From Silene noctiflora (taxonomy: Eukaryota; Streptophyta; Magnoliopsida; Caryophyllales; Caryophyllaceae), in NCBI GenBank assembly GCA_009801015.1, contig VHZZ01012611.1:27301-48607 (forward strand): DNA of 21,307 nucleotides, written 5' to 3'. How positions within the stretch are numbered: the stretch's first letter is position 1; each line of letters opens with the position of its first letter. The notes under the pieces were generated by a model, which worked only from the letters and a program-made list of their open reading frames with translations, was not told the origin of the DNA and did no database searches. Of this stretch, positions 18,939 through 21,307 are shown piece after piece. The translations under genes were made by a program, and so were the position numbers.

Positions 18939-19200
18939 TGTTGGAACTTACACTGGTGATAAGTAGAAGGAATGATTTTCAAATTGTTAAATTCAACAAC
19001 GGGTTTGAGTCACACCCAAACGGAGGAGAAAGAGTTTACAATACAAGCTTAAGAGGGTTTCATTCTAAAATCAATTGACAATAGAGGGAGTAGCCTCTTG
19101 GCTTATATAGTGGAATATTCTTCTCTAATTCTCCAATGTGGGATCCTTAGATGTAGAACTCATATAGATTGGAACATACTTATTCTCAACACAGATCATA
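18939..19200 (+). repeat. Dispersed-repeat-like segment with TATA and 'ccaatgtgggatc'
   Basis: Starts TGTTGGAACTT and contains 'aatcaattgacaatagagggagtagcctcttggcttatatag' followed by 'ttctccaatgtgggatcc'. That arrangement (ggagtagcc, TATA, aatgtgggat) recurs in many angiosperm repeats in my memory and may be an LTR or LTR-like remnant. No coding sequence is attached. Confidence 0.35.
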
Positions 19201-20180
19201 AATATAGGGTTATACGTAAATATAACCAAGTTCAGAGCTGATAACTTAGAAAGATGTGTAATAAGACATCGGCAATACTATGGAGTAAGTTAGACCACAA
19301 GTTATAAACCAACAAATAACTGCTCTTAGATGAATGGCAAGAGGACGATGGGAAAATCTTGCTTCAGATTCTTGATCTTTCCCTCCTCTTATTACCGTTA
19401 TTCTTTGTTAAATCTTTAAGATGCTTATTCACTTAGACGATCACGCCTAACGACCTAAGATTAACGCTCTTGTTTATTTGCCTTATAGTTGCTCCTAAAT
19501 TGCCTACAATTTTTTGACTATTCTTGCCATATCAATAGTCACATCAAAATCATAAATAGAGGGAGTAAGATTACGACTGCATCTTTTATTTAAAACCGCG
19601 TCCACATTTGATTTGCTTAATTTAGTAGAAAGAGCCTGCTTAAATATCCTTTCGTGTAGCTAGTTTTAGAAGGTGTTCTTTTATAAACGCTTGTATTCTA
19701 ATATGGAAACTTAACTTAATCTCTACAAGCCCAGCTAGGGGTAAAGCCTTTCTAGTCTAATCATTTAATGCAAATATGTGAACTTCTTTTATAAAAAAAT
19801 TGTTTACACCCTAAAATAGACTAGGTAGGATAATGAAAATTTGGTGATGATGATGATAATAAATTTATTAAAGAAAGGACGCTCACATGATTCAATTTGA
19901 TGACTAATATAGCCCAGCTTTTAAGAAACGTCGTATTTCTTCTTTAATTTCGTCCATTTCTATATTAAGCCAGGTTTGGATACCAAGTAGCATGGAGTTC
20001 CTAGTGTTCCCTTGTTTATATTGTAGCTGGTTACTAATATGTAGTCGAATGCTATGTAGTCTCATTTTTTTATGAAGGTTCATCGTTATAAAAAAAGCAG
20101 AATTGTTGGTGATTTTAATGTAAATTGTCGATCGTTTAAGCGTAGTCGGGATTTGTATAAAATGTAGTACTTATACAATA
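19201..20180. other. Gene-free stretch
   Basis: No gene, RNA or clear repeat boundary seen. 'agagggagta' (19558-19567) could be an isolated Stowaway end, but no partner is evident. Confidence 0.4.
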
Positions 20181-21307
20181 TTATAATATGAGTTCGGGAG
20201 TGCGGAATGCACACTTATATAGAAATATTTGTATCGTCACAGAATGTTTCCAACAAAGAAATATTTGTTTGCACCATTTCATTTTTCATGATTTGTGTGC
20301 TCTTATCAGAAATGATGATGTTGCTGATTGCATTGAAAGATGTTTTGTATCAAAAGTAAAGCACTGTGCCCTATCATTGAAAAGTTAAGTCTTTTCATTG
20401 AAAGGATAAATGAATCACGTTTCCTTTTATTGAAAGGTCGTGGATTTTTCATTAAAAGAACGTGTCTTTTGATTCAAAGGATGTATCTTTTGGTCAAACC
20501 ATCGCACCTCTTCATTCTTTAAATAAGAGATGGTTGTGTTGGAGAAAAATACAACAATCTTTCTTGCATATTTTGCTACAACAAATTCATTATAAAAATT
20601 CAAAATAGTTCTTTGTTTCTAAGCCTAAGAATCAAAGGACGTACTTGTTTTATCCTACGAGAAATCCCATGTAACCTAAGGCTATAAGGGTCGGAATATT
20701 ATCTAACAAAAGCGGTATTCGTGATTCAAGTATTATCTAAGTATTGTTAGATTTAATCCGAATAGAGACCATAAACTTCATACTAAATTACTCGGTAAAT
20801 ACTAGATGCAGAAGCGTACCTGAATACATGACGAAAGGTTGAGATGAACCGCCTGAAGGGATGGTCTTTGGGATTAGGTCTTCTAGTAGACACACATACC
20901 AATAAGGATCTCTCTACTGATGGGATGCGGGGAGATTAGGTTATTGTGTGCTACTACGGACCATAATTCAGGTGACTTATATGTTGGAGTATATGTCATC
21001 GACAATAATGCGATCACATGTTTAAATCTCATAATAAGAATACATGAGGGAAAATAATATTTTATTGTCAATTGATCCACATTAACCGGTAATGATTGGC
21101 TGACTAGAGTTTGACATTACTGTCGTATGACGGTGGTGATCAGTTGATCCCTTAAGATCATACCTCTAGGGTAACACTCTTAATTGATTAATTAATTAAT
21201 TGTATGTTGATACAAGTTAATTAATTCCTTAAAATTGAACAAATGATTTTGTGAGTGAGAATTCGTATCTTATTGTAATTCGATTAAATAAGATTCGGTC
21301 TAAGTAA
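20181..21307 (+). mobile_element. Possible LTR-type element region, off the right edge (fossil)
   Basis: A tandem dyad array (20325-20500) is followed by a TATA-like ctttaaataaga (20516-20527) and then about 780 bases without an open frame, which resembles enhancer repeats, core promoter and untranslated leader of a Copia-like LTR. No gag/pol, primer-binding site or LTR ends were recognised, so family and limits are open. It might instead be unrelated intergenic DNA. Confidence 0.3.
20325..20500. repeat. Array of CTTTTNATTGAAAG-like dyads, ~21-25 bp period
   Basis: Imperfect copies of a short dyad centred on ATTGAAAG follow one another: tgcattgaaag, tatcattgaaaag, cttttcattgaaagg, ccttttattgaaagg, tttttcattaaaag, tcttttgattcaaagg, tcttttggtcaaacc. 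Spacing is roughly 20-30 bp. The array ends just before a TATA-like motif, as promoter/enhancer repeats of some plant retroelements do. Confidence 0.7.

Noticed and set aside
20188-20522. Two short overlapping open frames on the plus strand
   Set aside because: They span a repetitive dyad array and a probable untranslated region; no family similarity was seen.

Overview
This window is plant nuclear DNA. The genes have GT..AG introns, the intergenic DNA is AT-rich, and the identifiable proteins (RPA1A, ELF4-like, F-box/LRR, an L1-type LINE) are closest to angiosperm families. Repeats with the palindrome ACTCGGTCGAGT and scattered 'agacggtyt / ccgtcacaaatga' motifs suggest a core eudicot, perhaps Caryophyllales. 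That placement rests on recollection of repeat style, not on a search.

Layout. (1) 1-5072 is a repeat block. An old LTR-retrotransposon fragment on the minus strand has its terminus at 5071-5072, and a 5'-truncated, decayed L1-type LINE (about 2021-4830, minus) lies inside it. The first ~100 bases look like the end of a different LTR element. (2) 5073-6338 (minus) is an F-box/LRR pseudogene cut off at 5072 by the LTR terminus. Just upstream of its promoter, at 6513-6604, is a CACTA-type transposon end that faces it. (3) 6605-7461 is intergenic DNA with a 41-bp tandem duplication, followed by a ~290-bp inverted-repeat MITE at 7462-7751. (4) 7864-10859 (plus) is a complete two-exon gene for RPA1A, the large subunit of replication protein A. 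Its 1.1-kb intron holds the 3' part of a SINE. (5) 10860-15240 has no gene I can support; it contains short tandem and inverted repeats, A-runs and degraded dispersed repeats. (6) 15531-15875 (minus) is an intact intronless CDS for an ELF4-like circadian/flowering protein, with an inferred 1.36-kb intron in its 5' UTR that carries a tiny (81-bp) Stowaway-like MITE. (7) 17420-21307 has no genes: a second Stowaway-like MITE (17909-18121), degraded repeats, and at the right edge a probable LTR-type promoter region with a tandem array of short dyads.

The two intact genes, RPA1A (DNA replication, repair and recombination) and the ELF4-like gene (clock/flowering family), are about 4.7 kb apart, transcribed towards each other, and functionally unrelated. 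Most of the structure in the window is nested transposable-element history. I found no CRISPR array, rRNA, convincing tRNA gene or bacterial-type operon, and nothing I would call a new biological system. The points most worth checking are the nested insertion around the F-box pseudogene, the MITE that makes up most of the RPA1A proximal promoter, and the two phased arrays of short palindromes.
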